Shown one piece after another: positions 1-10,874 of a stretch of 64,000 bases of DNA. The stretch is taken from assembly GCA_008729055.1 (NCBI GenBank), contig SDUX01000002.1:3809874-3873873 (forward strand), read 5' to 3'. The position numbers were made by a program, and so were the translations under genes. The first letter of the stretch is position 1, and each line of letters opens with the position of its first letter. The notes below the pieces were generated by a model, which was given only the letters and a program-made list of their open reading frames with translations, had not been told where the DNA came from and did not search any database. Source of the DNA: Pyropia haitanensis (lineage: Eukaryota > Rhodophyta > Bangiophyceae > Bangiales > Bangiaceae).

Positions 1-1532
1 TGCAGCTGGAACGCCGACACCGCCGACGCAGCGGAGATACTGCTCTTCGTAGAGATGATCGTGAACAAGATCACGTCAAGAAAAGTTCGCGTGTACACGG
101 TCTGCTCCGAGTAACAAAACAGTCCGAGACTGGACCCGTCAAAGTCGACCGTCTTGCCGCAGGAAGCGGCAGTGCAATTGCGCTTGAAGGTCCAGACGTG
201 CAGCAAACCACTCAGCGTGTGCAACTCAGCAGACACCGCCGGCCCATGGGCCGTAGTTGCCTCCCCGCAAGCGATGCAGTGCGCCTCGAAACAATCGAGC
301 TCCGCCTCATCTGCCACGGCCTCACCGCGGGCAAGCTTGTCCCATCGACGGCACGCCGCTGTCTCCGCTGCGCAAGGAAGCATGTTGCGCGCGCGCCGGA
401 CGTGGTCCGTGTCGATAAATTCCCTCGCAAGCCCCTTCTTGCGCGCGTTGGGTGCAGCAGAACGTTGGCGTGGGGCAACTTGAAGCGCAGGCGCCGAGTT
501 CCTGGTCCGCTCGTCCGCTAGACTGCCATCGCTGTCGCCATTCTCCTCTCCGGTTCCAGCATCGGCATCAGAGCCATCACCAAACGCACCATACCCCGCC
601 TGCGGTGGCTTGACGGCGCAAGAGTGTACGCACATGGTGCTACGCGTGCGACAAGGGAGGTTTGCACATACAGGTCGACCACGGCGCGCTTGAACCGGTG
701 CAGTGTACACGACTGACGAGATCCCGTTGTAGCCCACCACGTGCACGCGCTTACCGTCGCTCTCATTGATGACCATCACAGTTTCGACGTCAGTGGGCGA
801 TGCCTTGATGTTGTCGAGCGAAGGGTGTGCACGAAGAAGCGCCGGCACAGAGGCATACCGCAGATGGTGAGCAGCACCACGCAATGCAATCTCCAAAGCA
901 GAGGCATGAGCGCATGTAGAAGAACGGCCCGTACGGACCAAGGCAGCCACGTTCTCGTCCTTCGACTCCGTGCCGCACGAGCAGTAAAACGCGGCGCCTC
1001 GATCACAAGTTGCTGCCCATACCACCAAAGACTTCTGCACATCCGCGCAGTACAAGGCGCGTCCTGATGCGACAGGCCGAAGCACGCCGGGCGCTGCTTG
1101 AGCATCAAGCTCTTCGTTCAGCACGCCCATACCTTGTAGAATCGCGTCTTGCAGACGACACGCAAGCGGGGGAGCCAAAACCAGGTCGGCTCCTGCAGAC
1201 CCAGAGACGGGTCCACGCGCGCGCGGTCCATCCACAAGAGGTTGAGCTTCCGGTTGGTGGACGTCGTCATTTTCAGCATCATCTGCTCGCAGGACAGCAC
1301 CAGCGACTCGTGGCTTCCTCTTGACCTGCTTGAGCGCGTTGCTGCCGGCGGCGCGCACACCAGCTGCAGCCTTGCCAACCTTGGAGGCGGTGGACGAGTG
1401 GTGCGTAAGGGCCTCGAGCATGGACTTGGGAGGGAAAAACTCGAACGCCGTCTTGCCAAGACAGGCAAAAAAACGAGGCTGCTCATCTTCCGCTGCAGTC
1501 AGTCGGTCTTTCCCGGAACCAGCATGCCCCAT
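1..1532 (-). CDS. SWIM/cysteine-cluster zinc-finger protein, C-terminus off the window
   Basis: The minus strand is open from position 1637 to the left edge with no stop. The first in-frame ATG is at 1532, giving at least 510 residues with the C-terminus missing. I see a SWIM-type zinc-binding pattern, C184-x-C186 then C207-x-H209. A second cluster follows (C289, C294, C301, H303, C305), then an acidic linker, then a third Cys/His-rich stretch in the last 100 residues ending in a hydrophobic segment. SWIM fingers bind DNA or protein and are frequent in transposases and their accessory proteins. Similar Cys-rich modules accompany KDZ-type transposons of fungi and algae, so a transposon origin is my inference. 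Codon use is less GC-extreme than in the neighbouring genes, which fits a mobile gene. The exact family is not proven. A first exon upstream of 1532 is possible. Confidence 0.55.
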   Translation of the reverse strand, partial: MGHAGSGKDRLTAAEDEQPRFFACLGKTAFEFFPPKSMLEALTHHSSTASKVGKAAAGVRAAGSNALKQVKRKPRVAGAVLRADDAENDDVHQPEAQPLVDGPRARGPVSGSAGADLVLAPPLACRLQDAILQGMGVLNEELDAQAAPGVLRPVASGRALYCADVQKSLVVWAATCDRGAAFYCSCGTESKDENVAALVRTGRSSTCAHASALEIALRGAAHHLRYASVPALLRAHPSLDNIKASPTDVETVMVINESDGKRVHVVGYNGISSVVYTAPVQARRGRPVCANLPCRTRSTMCVHSCAVKPPQAGYGAFGDGSDADAGTGEENGDSDGSLADERTRNSAPALQVAPRQRSAAPNARKKGLAREFIDTDHVRRARNMLPCAAETAACRRWDKLARGEAVADEAELDCFEAHCIACGEATTAHGPAVSAELHTLSGLLHVWTFKRNCTAASCGKTVDFDGSSLGLFCYSEQTVYTRTFLDVILFTIISTKSSISAASAVSAFQL

Positions 1533-1627
1533 GCTGACCGCTTCAGCAAAGTGCGTCTCATCAGCGTCTGTACAGCGTGCGTGACATAAGCCGGGGGCAA
1601 TCCCGACCACCGCGCGTTGAAGAAGCA

Positions 1628-2560
1628 ATGGCGGGGGCTACCGCCGCCGCACGTGCGACGGCGCCCGACGCCGGGGAGAGCTGGTGGCCCACCCGCCGCA
1701 GCCGCCACCAGAACCGCCGAGAGAGAGAAGCCAAGACGCACCCGCCGCAGCAGCGAGCACGACCGGCGTCACAAAGAGGGCGGCCAACTGCCGCGTGACC
1801 ACCAGCGCCCACCACCGAGACGAGAAGAGAGCACGCCCGACGCGCTGCCAACCGTGCCCGACACCAGCAGGGAGCGACGCCGCAGCCGTCGTGCCAACAA
1901 CCCCGCCGCACATCAGGCCCACAGAGCTCACTTGCCGCACCGACGGCCGCCCCCAACGTCAGTCACACGCGGTGACGCACGCGCCGCACCTGCGACCGCG
2001 CCTGCAGCCGACAATGGCGGGGGCTACCGCCGCCGCACGTGCGACGGCGCCCGACGCCGGGGAGAGCTGGTGGCCCACCCGCCGCAGCCGCCACCAGAAC
2101 CGCCGAGAAAGAGAAGCCAAGACGCACCCGCCGCAGCAGCGAGCACGACCGGCGTCACAAAGAGGGCGGCCAACTGCCGCGTGACCACCAGCGCCCACCA
2201 CCGAGACGAGAAGAGAGCACGCCCGACGCGCTGCCAACCGTGCCCGACACCAGCAGGGAGCGACGCCGCAGCCGTCGTGCCAGCAACTCCGCCGCACAAC
2301 AGGCCCACAGAGCTCACTTGCCGCACCGACGGCCGCCCCCAACGTCAGTCACACGCGGTGACGCACGCGCCGCACCTGCGACCGCGCCTGCAGCCGACAA
2401 TGGCGGGGGCTACCGCCGCCGCACGTGCGACGGCGCCCGACGCCGGGGAGAGCTGGTGGCCCACCCGCCGCAGCCGCCACCAGAACCGCCGAGAAAGAGA
2501 AGCGAAGACGCACCCGCCGCACCAGCGGGCACGACCGGCGTGACAAAGAGGGCGGCTGAC
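1628..2560. repeat. 386-bp tandem repeat, about 2.4 copies
   Basis: Copies begin at 1628, 2014 and 2400, all starting ATGGCGGGGGCTACCGCC, an exact 386-bp period. Copies one and two differ by only a few bases. The third stops at about 2560, where the sequence diverges. The period is not a multiple of three, so the long open frames crossing it on both strands are not a repeated protein. It starts about 95 bp upstream of the start of the SWIM/cysteine-cluster gene and could be a subterminal repeat of a mobile element. Confidence 0.9.
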
Positions 2561-4460
2561 GGCATCGGTGCACAGGGTGGGGGGGCACAACATGGGTGGA
2601 GCTTCATGCGGGAAATCAGGGAGACGTGGTGGCGGTTTCGGAGGGGGCGCCGTCGAAAACGGCTGGGGGCAGCAATCTCGATCGACTCGGGTGCAGCACA
2701 GATATAATATAATGCTGCGGTCACGGTGAGCCCTGTCCAGGCCCGGTTCACAGGCCTGGGGTAGGACAATAAACGATGTATTCTTTAGAACAGGGTATCC
2801 AAGTAACTACTTCACTTGTCCGACCCGTATCTCACTACATAAGTCGGTGGAGACTAAGGCCACGACCTCAGATTCGGAGCTGGCGCTCCGTGGGCCCGAT
2901 CTCCCGGAAGCCACTCAATCGAGATGCACTAGCCCCCCTACGGCAGATTCATGGGTAAATCGGACCGGTCAAATTCGAGGCCAGCGGCGCCCCAGCGCGG
3001 GCCCGGCGCGCCCGATCGCTGGGTTCGTGTAGGACGAGCCCAGACGTGGTCCGACTGCCTCCCAGAGCCACCCCCTCCCCCCCCCCCCCCCCCCCACGCC
3101 ACCCCGTTCCAGGTACCGCCCGCACCAAGCCGTCTGACGGGTCAGGCGACACAGCAGCGGCGGCCGCGGCGACGGCGGCGTCGGCGTCGGCCGTGGCCGC
3201 GGTGGCGGCGTCGGCGGCACCGCCTGCCACGGCGGGGACGACGGGGACCGCAGAGGGCGCCCCCCGCCCCCGACATTTCCCGCCCTCCTCTCCCCGCCCT
3301 CCCCTCCTAGCGCTACCCCAGCTCGCCGTTGACGTACGTCGGCAGTAGCGTCCTGCACGCCCCTACTGCTCCTCCTCGCGGGGGGCGGAGGGGGGGCAAC
3401 AATGATAGTGCCCCGGTACAGTGTACCGTTTTTCTGCGGACGACCTGGATGTTTTCAGCATCTCTAGTCCTTTTCCAAACATTGTCCGATGGGGTCGTCT
3501 GAAAACTCTGTACGTGGAAGCGAACCACGTGGACTGTTTCCCTCACGGTAGCTGCGACCCCGTGCGCTGGAGCTGTGCCCACGTGCGCGGGGCCAGAGCC
3601 ACCCCCTCCCCCCCCCCCCCCCCCCACGCCACCCCGTTCGCCTGCGCCGGCCGACCCCGGCTCTTGGCCGCCGCGGGTGCAGTCCTCGCTGCCGCCAGGC
3701 GCCGCTCCCGCCTCCGCCCTACCCCCGCACCCACCGTCACCGTTGCGGGCCCCCGGACGGCGCGCTACCGCACGGCGTGTGCCACGCCAGCCTCCTCCCT
3801 CCGCCCCTGCCACAGCGGCGGGCGGTAGTGACGCCCCGGCGGCGACGCCAGCGGCGCGCTCGGCCAGCCGTGACGCGCCACGCCGCGCCGCGCTGCGGCG
3901 GGTGGGTGGTGACGGCCACCCCACCGGTCTCTGTCTGCTCCTTCTCCCCACCGCCTTGCGTTCTTCTTCATTTTTCTGTTTTGCGTCTGCGGGTGTTGGT
4001 CTGGACCTTGCGTCCGGACCGCTGGGTCCCCTGCGACGGGCCTCGGCGGTCGGGAGTGGGGTGGGCTGGTGCGGTGGGGAGGGGGATGCCCACCCGCTCG
4101 TGAAGGTACGTTGTGGGTCTGGTGGACAGAGGTGGTGTGGCGGGGGGGCGGGGGGGGGGCTGGGGGACACCTGGGCTTCTCCCTCTGGGCGCTGTGACGG
4201 CGGGCGGTTTTTTTTTCTCTGTTTTTCTGTGAGGTGCCAGCGGGCTGCGTTTGACCCCCATCACCCCCCATGCCGCTCCGCAGAGTCGCAGTTGTTTTTT
4301 TTTGTCTTGTGTGGGGACCGCGCCGCTCGTGCGGGTGTTTTTACCCACCCGTTCCTGACACGTCTCGTGCACGCGCCGGCCCCTTTTTTGCTTTTTTTTC
4401 TTCTGTCCGCTGCTCTCCTCGCTGCTCTTGGATGGTACAGTTGTCGTCTGCAGCGGGGCC
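2561..4460. other. Gene-free spacer with duplicated poly-C motif
   Basis: I find no convincing gene here. A block of about 47 bp with a long C run (3062-3109) recurs at 3593-3639, identical on both sides of the run and differing only in C number. A small inverted repeat lies near 2736-2760. The last 250 bases before 4461 are pyrimidine-rich, with several T runs, and are probably the promoter and leader of the RBR ligase gene. Confidence 0.5.
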
Positions 4461-6262
4461 ATGGCAGGTGCGCCTGAGCACGTTGTGATGACGCTGCGCG
4501 TTGACGCGGACGGCCGCGTCTGGGACGGCGCCACCCCCGCGGACCCGAGCGTCGAGGCAGCGGTCCGTCACAAGGTGCGGGAGGCGGCCATGCAGATGCG
4601 CCTCGAGGGGCTCCGCGCCGCGGGCTTGGCTGCTGCTGCTCGCGACGGTGGTGGCGGCAGCGGCGGTGCGGGTGGCGGTGGGGCGGGTGCCGGCGGCGGG
4701 GCTGCCGTCGATGGAAGTGGCGGCGGTGGCGGTGGTGCGGGTGGCAGCAGCGGTGGTGGAGGCAGTGGTGCTGCGGGGGGCGCTGGTGGCACGACCGGGT
4801 TGGACGCGGACGACGATGGTGCCCCCGCGGTGGGCGACACCTGCTCCATTGTCGGCCATCACGGGAGTGGCAGCGTCGCCGGCAGCGGCGGTGCCGCTGG
4901 CGATACCTGCTCTGTTGTCGGCCACCAAGGGAGCGGCAGCGTCGGCGGCAGTGGCGCGTCCGCGCCCGCCGCCGCGGGCCTTCGCGGCACCCTCTCAGAG
5001 GTGCACTGCGTGCTCAACCCGGGGCTGGTGCTGCCAGACTGGTGGCGCCGCAACGAGCTGTGCACCGTCTGCTTTGGGCGGTTCCCCGCCGGGGAGATGG
5101 TCACCCTTGCCGCCTGCGTGCACGGCTTTTGTAGCTCGTGCTACGAGTCATACCTGACGTCGGAGATCTTTTCGGGCAAGCACGACCGCCTCACCTGCCT
5201 GCACGGCGGCTGCATCATTCCCGCGACCGACAGGGACGTGGAGCGGCTGGTGTCGACGCGGACGTACCGGAAGCTCGTCTACTTTCGGTCCCGAGACTCG
5301 GCGCGGTCCCGAGGGGAGGAGGACGCCCGCTGGTGCGCTGCCGAGGGCTGCTGGGCCCGCCTCCACCCCGCGGCGGTGAGCATCGCGCTGGCCGGTGCGG
5401 GGGGGGGGGGGGGGGGGGGGCTCCCGCTCGGCTTTCCCTCCCGCCGGTTATCCCGGGTGCCAGGCACGCCGCCGGCGCCGGCGCCGACGCCGACGCCGCC
5501 GACGCCACCACCACTGGCGCCGCCAGTGCCGCCGTCGTCACCAACAGGGTTGATGTCACTGCGTGTGCTCGATGCCAGGTCGGGGGCTGTCGCGGTGGCG
5601 GGCGCGGCGGCGGAGGCGGCGGCAGCAAGCGGCCCGCCGGCGGTAGGCCAAGCACCGGCCCCCTTTTCTTCGTCGGCAGCGCCCCCCCCCGCAGGGGCGC
5701 CCCCCCCCTTGTCGGCCACCGGAGCGTCAGCGGCGGCGCCACCCCCCCCCAAGGTGGGGAGCACGATGGCGGCACGCCCGGCCCCCAGCCCGGCACCGTA
5801 ACCTGCCACGAGTGTGCCGCGCGCAACTGCGTGCTGTGCGAATCGCTCGCCACGGCGGGCCACGCGTGCCGGCGGCCGGCGGTGCGGCTGACGGTGCGCA
5901 AGCAGGCGGTCTCGTTTTGGCGGTGGGCCGCCCTCCACACCCGCGCGTGCCCCCGCTGCAAGGTGCGCATCCAAAAGGACAGCGGCTGCTCGCACGTGAC
6001 GTGCTCCCGCTGCGGCGCCTACTTTTGCTACCGCTGCCTCGGGTACCTGCCGACGTGCTGCGAGCAGCCGGGCCGGCAGTGCGTGTGCGTGCGGACGGCC
6101 AACGCGGCGGTCTACTCGGGGCTGTTTGTGGTGGGCGTCGCGTTTTCGCCGCTCCTCGTCGCCGCGGCGGTCGTCGGGGGGGTCCCGTACGGCGCGTACC
6201 GCCTCAGCCGCCGCCGCCGTCGACGGCACGCACAACGACAATCCGGGGGGGGTTCCGAGTAG
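4461..6262 (+). CDS. RBR-type E3 ubiquitin ligase with C-terminal membrane helix
   Basis: Two exons, 4461-5375 and 5789-6262, give about 462 residues. The phase-0 intron runs from GTGAGC to CCCCCAG. RBR ligases take ubiquitin from an E2 onto a catalytic cysteine and then pass it to the substrate. RING1 starts at C201 (CTVC, then CVHGFCSSC). The IBR domain is interrupted by the intron (WCAAEGC before it, CHEC and CVLC after it). RING2 starts near residue 359 (CPRC), with the catalytic cysteine in the GCSH motif at about 372. A hydrophobic segment near 411-440 followed by Arg-rich residues is a tail-anchor-like helix, as in RNF144/RNF19-type ligases. Residues 60-185 are Gly/Ala/Ser-rich and contain two copies of a GDTC-VGH-GSGSV motif. 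The ATG at 4461 is chosen for its strong context; 4428 is an in-frame alternative. Confidence 0.88.
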
Positions 6263-6760
6263 CGAGGGGGGGGGGGGGGGGGCGACGGCGACCGGAAAGG
6301 AAGGGGAGGGGGAACAGAGGAGGGGGATGGTCAGGGGGACCCCTGCACGGGGGCGCCCCCGCCACCCCACGAGCGCCTTGCGCATGCGTACTGCGTTTCC
6401 GTCACACCATTGAGCCACACCGATAAACAGCGACTGCGTGTGCCACAGCTGCCGCCGCGGCGGCACAGCGGCCGCCACGGCGGCCGCGGTCAAGGTTTGC
6501 GCGACACACGGGGACGGCAGCGGCGGCGACCGCGGGCGACCGGCGCGGTCCCGACCACGCCCGCACCCCGCGCGATGGTGGGGGTCAAACGGGACGGGGC
6601 CCCACCGCCCGCCGCGCGTCGACCGCGCCGTCGCGGCGGGTCGGCGGGGGCCGGCGCTCGACAGGCGTGCGTCGCAGCACGTGCACCTTCTTGACGGCTC
6701 TCTTTCCCTGCCGCCCCTCCCCTCCCGCCCATCGTGCCGCGTCCGTCGCCGGTGCGCCCC

Positions 6761-7737
6761 TCACCCCCCAGCGGCTGCCTTCCCCTCCCCCCCCTCCCCC
6801 CCCTTCCCCTTCCCCCCTCCCCCTCCCGCCCCTTTCTTCTTGATCGGCAGCAGCAGCACCTCAATGGGCTCCCGTCGCGGCGGCTTCCCCCCCCCCCCCC
6901 CCCCCCCCCTCCGCCGCCGGCGCCGGCGCCCGCCGCGCCACCCGCGGCTGCACGACGCCCACGTCTGCCAGCCGCGCGGGGAGCCCACCCAGCAGCGCCC
7001 GCGCCGCGTCGGCGAGGCCCGCCTGCCCCCGCCGAAAGTGCACGTACAGCCGCACGCGGCGGCCGGCGTCGAGGAAGGCGCGCGCCGCGCGGAGCTTGAC
7101 GTCCAGGTCCGCCGCGCCAATCGACGGCGACACGCGGACCTCCTTGACCGCCGCCGCCGCCGCGCGCGCCGCGCGGGACGCGGCGGCCGCCTTTTCCGCC
7201 GCCGCCGACGCGCGTGCCGCCGCCGCCGCCTGCACCGCCGCCAGGTCCATTAGGCGCACGACCAGCGGCGACCCGCCGCCGCCGCTGCTGCTGCTGCCGC
7301 CGCCGTCGCCGTCGCCGCCGCCGCCGTCGCCGCCGCCGTCGCCGTCGCCGCGGCTCCCGCCACCGCCGCCGACAAGGACCGCGTCGAGGCCCGCTGCGCG
7401 CGCGGCGGCGGCCGCCTCGGCGCCGGTTACGGTGCCCAGCCGGCCGCCGTCGGCGCCAATCAGCAGCACCCGCGCGTCGGGCGGCACCGCCGGCCGGGGC
7501 GCCCCACCCCCACCCCCGCCGCCGCCGCCGCCGCCGTGGCCGTGGCCGCCGCGTGCGCTCGCCACCCGCGCGCCAGACGGGTGGCGGCCGCCGCCGCCGC
7601 CGCCGCCGCCGCCGCCCCCACCGCCACCACCACCACCCCCGCCGCCGCCCGCCCCTCCCCTGCCGCCACCCCGGGTCGAGTGGCGCGGCGGGAAGGCGCG
7701 GCCGCCGCCGGCGCCGGCCCCCCCCCGACGCCCCGCA

Positions 7738-7772
<35 letters not shown>

Positions 7773-7999
7773 TGCGCCGCCCCCGCCACCGACGCGGACG
7801 TGCGGGTGGCGGCGGCGGCGGCGGCCGCCACGGCGGCGACGGCGGCGGTGGGGGTAGCGGCGGCGGTGGCAAGGACGGTGGTGGCGGCGGCGGCGGCGGC
7901 CGGCGGGGGCGGCCGCCGCGGCGGGCGGCTCAGCGGCCCGCCGCCACCGCGGGCGGCGGCGGCGGCGGCGGTGCGGGCGACGCGGAGGAGGAGGGACAT
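6761..7999 (-). CDS. infC-like: Organellar translation initiation factor IF-3 (frame changes in model)
   Basis: Bacterial-type IF-3 binds the small ribosomal subunit and proofreads initiator tRNA selection; here it would act in plastid or mitochondrion. The core (about 7500 down to 6910) shows both domains: an N-domain with LLIGADGGRLG and VVRLMD, and a C-domain with KEVRVSPSIGAADLDVK and AFLDAGRRVRLYVHF. The terminal strand REPIEVLLLPIKKK is also present but lies in another frame, beyond a run of 23 C at 6887-6909; that frame stops at 6761. A candidate targeting leader (MSLLLRVARTAAAAAARGG) begins at 7999 in the same frame as the C-terminal end, shifted from the core. The model therefore needs two frame changes. 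The C-run is the likely cause of one, and a small intron or indel in the Gly-rich linker of the other. Identity is strong; boundaries are not. Confidence 0.75.
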
Positions 8000-8624
8000 G
8001 CCGCCGTGGCTGCTGGCGCGGCGGCCATGGACAGCTGGTCGCGCGGGGGGGGGGGGGGTGGCGGACGGCGTCAAAGGGGGGGGGGGGCGGGGGGAGGGGG
8101 GGGGACGGGCGCTGCCACCACGGCCCGCGTCACCACGGCCCGGGCGCGGGGCGGCGCCGATGCGGGGTGCGGGAGCGCGGCGGGCGTTTGCCAACCTCGG
8201 GCGGGATCCAAAGTGTGCGTGTGGGGGGGCGCCCCCGAGCACAACCGGGGGGGGGCGGTGGCTCGGTTGACAAACCTGGCGACACACGATTAGCCACGTG
8301 TCCGCTCCGATCCACGTCGTTGGACGCGACGCAGAAGGCGCGTGCCGCCCAGCTCGGTTGCCGCGGCATCCCCGACCGGGTCACCCTCGGCGACGACGGC
8401 ACACCCACACCCATCTTGCCGCTGGCGGGGGCGCCCCGGGTCGTCCATCCCTCCCCCCCCCAGCCGCCCTCGCCGACGGTGCAGCGGCAGCAGCCCCGGT
8501 GGCGCCCTTCCTCAGTCCGCCTCTGTGCTGCCCGTGCGCGCCCCTCCCGTCGCGGCGCGCCCCCCTCCGCTCCCGACCCCCGGGCCGCGGTCGAGGGGGG
8601 ACGCGCGCACGGCTTCCACTGTTG

Positions 8625-8655
<31 letters not shown>

Positions 8656-9122
8656 CCACCCCGCGCGGTGGTCCCCCCCTCCTTCCTCTGGAGCCGGGCC
8701 GCGTCGGTCGCGGCACCAGCCTCGCCGCACGGCAGCGGCGGTGGTGGCGGCGGTGGCGGCGGCGGCGGCGTCGGCCGGGGGCGTCGCCGTGGGGGTGCGC
8801 CCGCGCCGGCGGCGGCCGGCGGTGCCGCCCCGCTGTGCCTCGAGCCCGCCGCCGGCACCGCGGCGGGCCGCGCCGTCGACGGCGGCGGCGGCGGGCGCGT
8901 TGCGCTCGTCCCGTGGCGTGGCGCAAGCCGCGGTGACCCCCAGAGTCCGGGCCACGCGGTCGCCCCGCCCCCAGCTGGGCATCGTCGTGGGGAATGCAAC
9001 GCGGCCTCCTTTGCGCAAAGCCCGGTACACTATCGCTGCGATCCCGTACTCCAACCCCCCAGCCGGCGGCGAGGGGAGTTGCAGACGGCCGGCCGGCCGG
9101 CCGGCCAACCCCCCTCCACGCG
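8000..9122. other. Spacer with 30-T tract
   Basis: No recognisable gene. A run of 30 T occupies 8626-8655 and a GGCC tetranucleotide ladder lies at about 9088-9106. The long frames here are low-complexity Pro/Arg/Gly strings. The left part is presumably the 5' flank of the IF-3 gene, and the right part the 3' flank of the dioxygenase gene. Confidence 0.5.
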
Positions 9123-10373
9123 TCACAGGCCGCCCCCCCCCACCACCGTCTCAAACGCAAAGTTGGTCGCCACCTTGGACAGCAGGAACTCTCCATAGCA
9201 GCTCACCCGGCGCCCCGAGCGGGTGACGAGGCCGCTGGGCGGCGCGGCGTCGGCCGCCGCCGCCGCAGCAGCCGCCGCGGCCGGTTTGGCCGCCGCGGCA
9301 GCGGCGGCGGGCATTGCCGGCGGCGGCCGGGCATCCAGGGCGGGCTCGAAAAAAAACGGCACGCTGACGCGCCCGCCGCCGCTGCCGTCGGCGGCGGCGT
9401 CCTCCTCCCCCCCCCCGACAGGGCGGGGCGACACGACCCGGTGGCGGCTGCTGCGGATGGCCCCCCCCGTGGCCGCGGCGAGCCAGTCCCCCACATTCAC
9501 AACGAGCGTGTCGGCAGGCGCGCCCGGCGGCGGGTCGGCGGCGACCCACGCCCCCCCCTCCCCCCCCGGCGCGCCCGGCCGGTCGGGCGACCACACCTGC
9601 AGGCACCCCCGCGAGGCGGCGTTGCGCGTCGCGGCGACAAACGTCAGCAGCCCATAGTCACAGTGGGCGCCGCAGCCGAGCTCCCCCCCCCCCCCCGCGG
9701 CGGCGCCCCCCCCCGCCGCGGCGGGCGGGTAGGCAATGAGGCGGGCGTTCCAAAACGCGCCCGCCGCGACGGCCGCCGCGGCGGCCGCGTCGAGGCCCGC
9801 CGCCTCGGCCACCACCCCCAGCGTTGCGGCAGCCGCCGCCCGCGCGGCGGTCACGTACTCGCCGAGGGCGGTGCGCAGCGCGGTGGGCAGCGCCGGGTCG
9901 TCGGCGGTGACGAGGGCGGTCAGCGCCGCCGCGGCGGCGGCCGCGTCGGGGAGCTCCCCCCGGGCGGCGGCCGCGTGGAGCGCCGCGACGGCGCCGCGGA
10001 GGGCCGCGTCCGCCGGTGGGACCGTCGCGTACACGTCGACCGCCTCGTGCACGTCGGCGGCGCCGGCGGTGACCGACTCGCGGAGGCGTTGGTAGCCCCG
10101 GCCAGACGCGGGGCGCCGCCGCAGCGAGATGGCCTCCTTGGCTGCTGGGGGCAGGTCGAAAAAGGCGGCGACAGCGGCGAGGAGGCGGCGCTGCAGCTCC
10201 GCGGTCACCCCGTGGTTGGTCAGGTGGAAGAAGCCGACCGCGGAGAGGGCGTCGCGGAGGGAGGCCAGCGCGGCGGCGCGGGCTCCGGGGGGGAGGGGGG
10301 GGGAAGCGTCGGGCACCAGGGCGCCCAGGTCGATGAGGGGGAGCTCCATAGAGGCCACTTCGGGGGGGGCCAT
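9123..10373 (-). CDS. 2-oxoglutarate/Fe(II)-dependent dioxygenase (IPNS/plant DOXC type)
   Basis: A 416-residue intronless enzyme. It couples oxidative decarboxylation of 2-oxoglutarate to hydroxylation or desaturation of an unknown small molecule. The N-terminal DIOX_N region begins at LPLIDLGALV (residues 11-20), with GFFHLTNHGV following. The iron-binding triad is H237-x-D239 (AHCDYGLLTF) and H311 (SSRHRV), preceded by VVNVGDWLAAATGG. The 2-oxoglutarate carboxylate pair is R335-x-S337 (RVSVPFFFEP). The length is somewhat greater than the usual 320-380 residues because of Ala/Gly insertions, including an Ala/Lys run near the C-terminus. The ATG at 10373 sits just before the first conserved strand; in-frame codons continue upstream, but that sequence looks like leader. 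The substrate cannot be predicted. Confidence 0.88.
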   Translation of the reverse strand: MAPPEVASMELPLIDLGALVPDASPPLPPGARAAALASLRDALSAVGFFHLTNHGVTAELQRRLLAAVAAFFDLPPAAKEAISLRRRPASGRGYQRLRESVTAGAADVHEAVDVYATVPPADAALRGAVAALHAAAARGELPDAAAAAAALTALVTADDPALPTALRTALGEYVTAARAAAAATLGVVAEAAGLDAAAAAAVAAGAFWNARLIAYPPAAAGGGAAAGGGGELGCGAHCDYGLLTFVAATRNAASRGCLQVWSPDRPGAPGGEGGAWVAADPPPGAPADTLVVNVGDWLAAATGGAIRSSRHRVVSPRPVGGGEEDAAADGSGGGRVSVPFFFEPALDARPPPAMPAAAAAAAKPAAAAAAAAAADAAPPSGLVTRSGRRVSCYGEFLLSKVATNFAFETVVGGGGL

Positions 10374-10874
10374 GGGAAGAGAGGAAGAGTACAGGGAGAG
10401 AGGGCGGCGGACGAGTCGAGGAGTGGGGGAAGGGGAGGGGGGAGGACGGGCGGATGGAGAACCAAGTGCGGGAGAGCGTTGTAGGACAGCGCTGGGGACG
10501 GCAGGCAAGACCAGCGAGACGAGTGATGGGGGGGAGAGCCACGCCAGGCTCGGACTTTCCAGAGGATGGCGCCGTTGGTGGCCGCGGCGTCGACGTGGGC
10601 GCGGCGCGGTGGCCGCTACGGCGAGGTGCGGCGGGTATACGTGCCGGTCGTGGTGGCGCACCCCGACAGGCTGGCAGGCACACTCGGCTGGCCCGGCCCG
10701 CGCATCGGCACGGTGACAGTCCAGCAAAGCAGCCAGCAAGGGAAATGGGCCACCCACCCGCCCAATCACCCATATGGGTGGAATGCCCTGATATTCATCA
10801 TGTAGACGCGAACGTCCCGTGCGGAATACACGTGGTGCATCATGACTGCGCGCCGGCAGTTAAAATTGGGTGAG
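10374..10874. other. 5' flank of the dioxygenase gene up to the transposon
   Basis: Purine-rich on the + strand near 10374-10450, consistent with a pyrimidine-rich leader for the minus-strand dioxygenase. No gene is seen between this and the TA-flanked inverted-repeat element. Confidence 0.4.

Noticed and set aside
1617..2707. Long plus-strand frames across the 386-bp repeats as a repetitive protein
   Set aside because: The period is 386, not divisible by three, so successive copies are read in different frames; openness is due to the lack of A/T-rich stop codons.
5399..5420. Homopolymer frameshift in the RBR ligase gene
   Set aside because: An in-phase GT-AG intron (5376-5788) removes the G run and joins the IBR zinc ligands correctly, so no frameshift needs to be assumed.
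8626..8655. Poly(A) tail of a retrocopied gene (30 T on the + strand)
   Set aside because: No intron-less gene copy or target duplication could be seen next to the tract, so it is treated as simple sequence.
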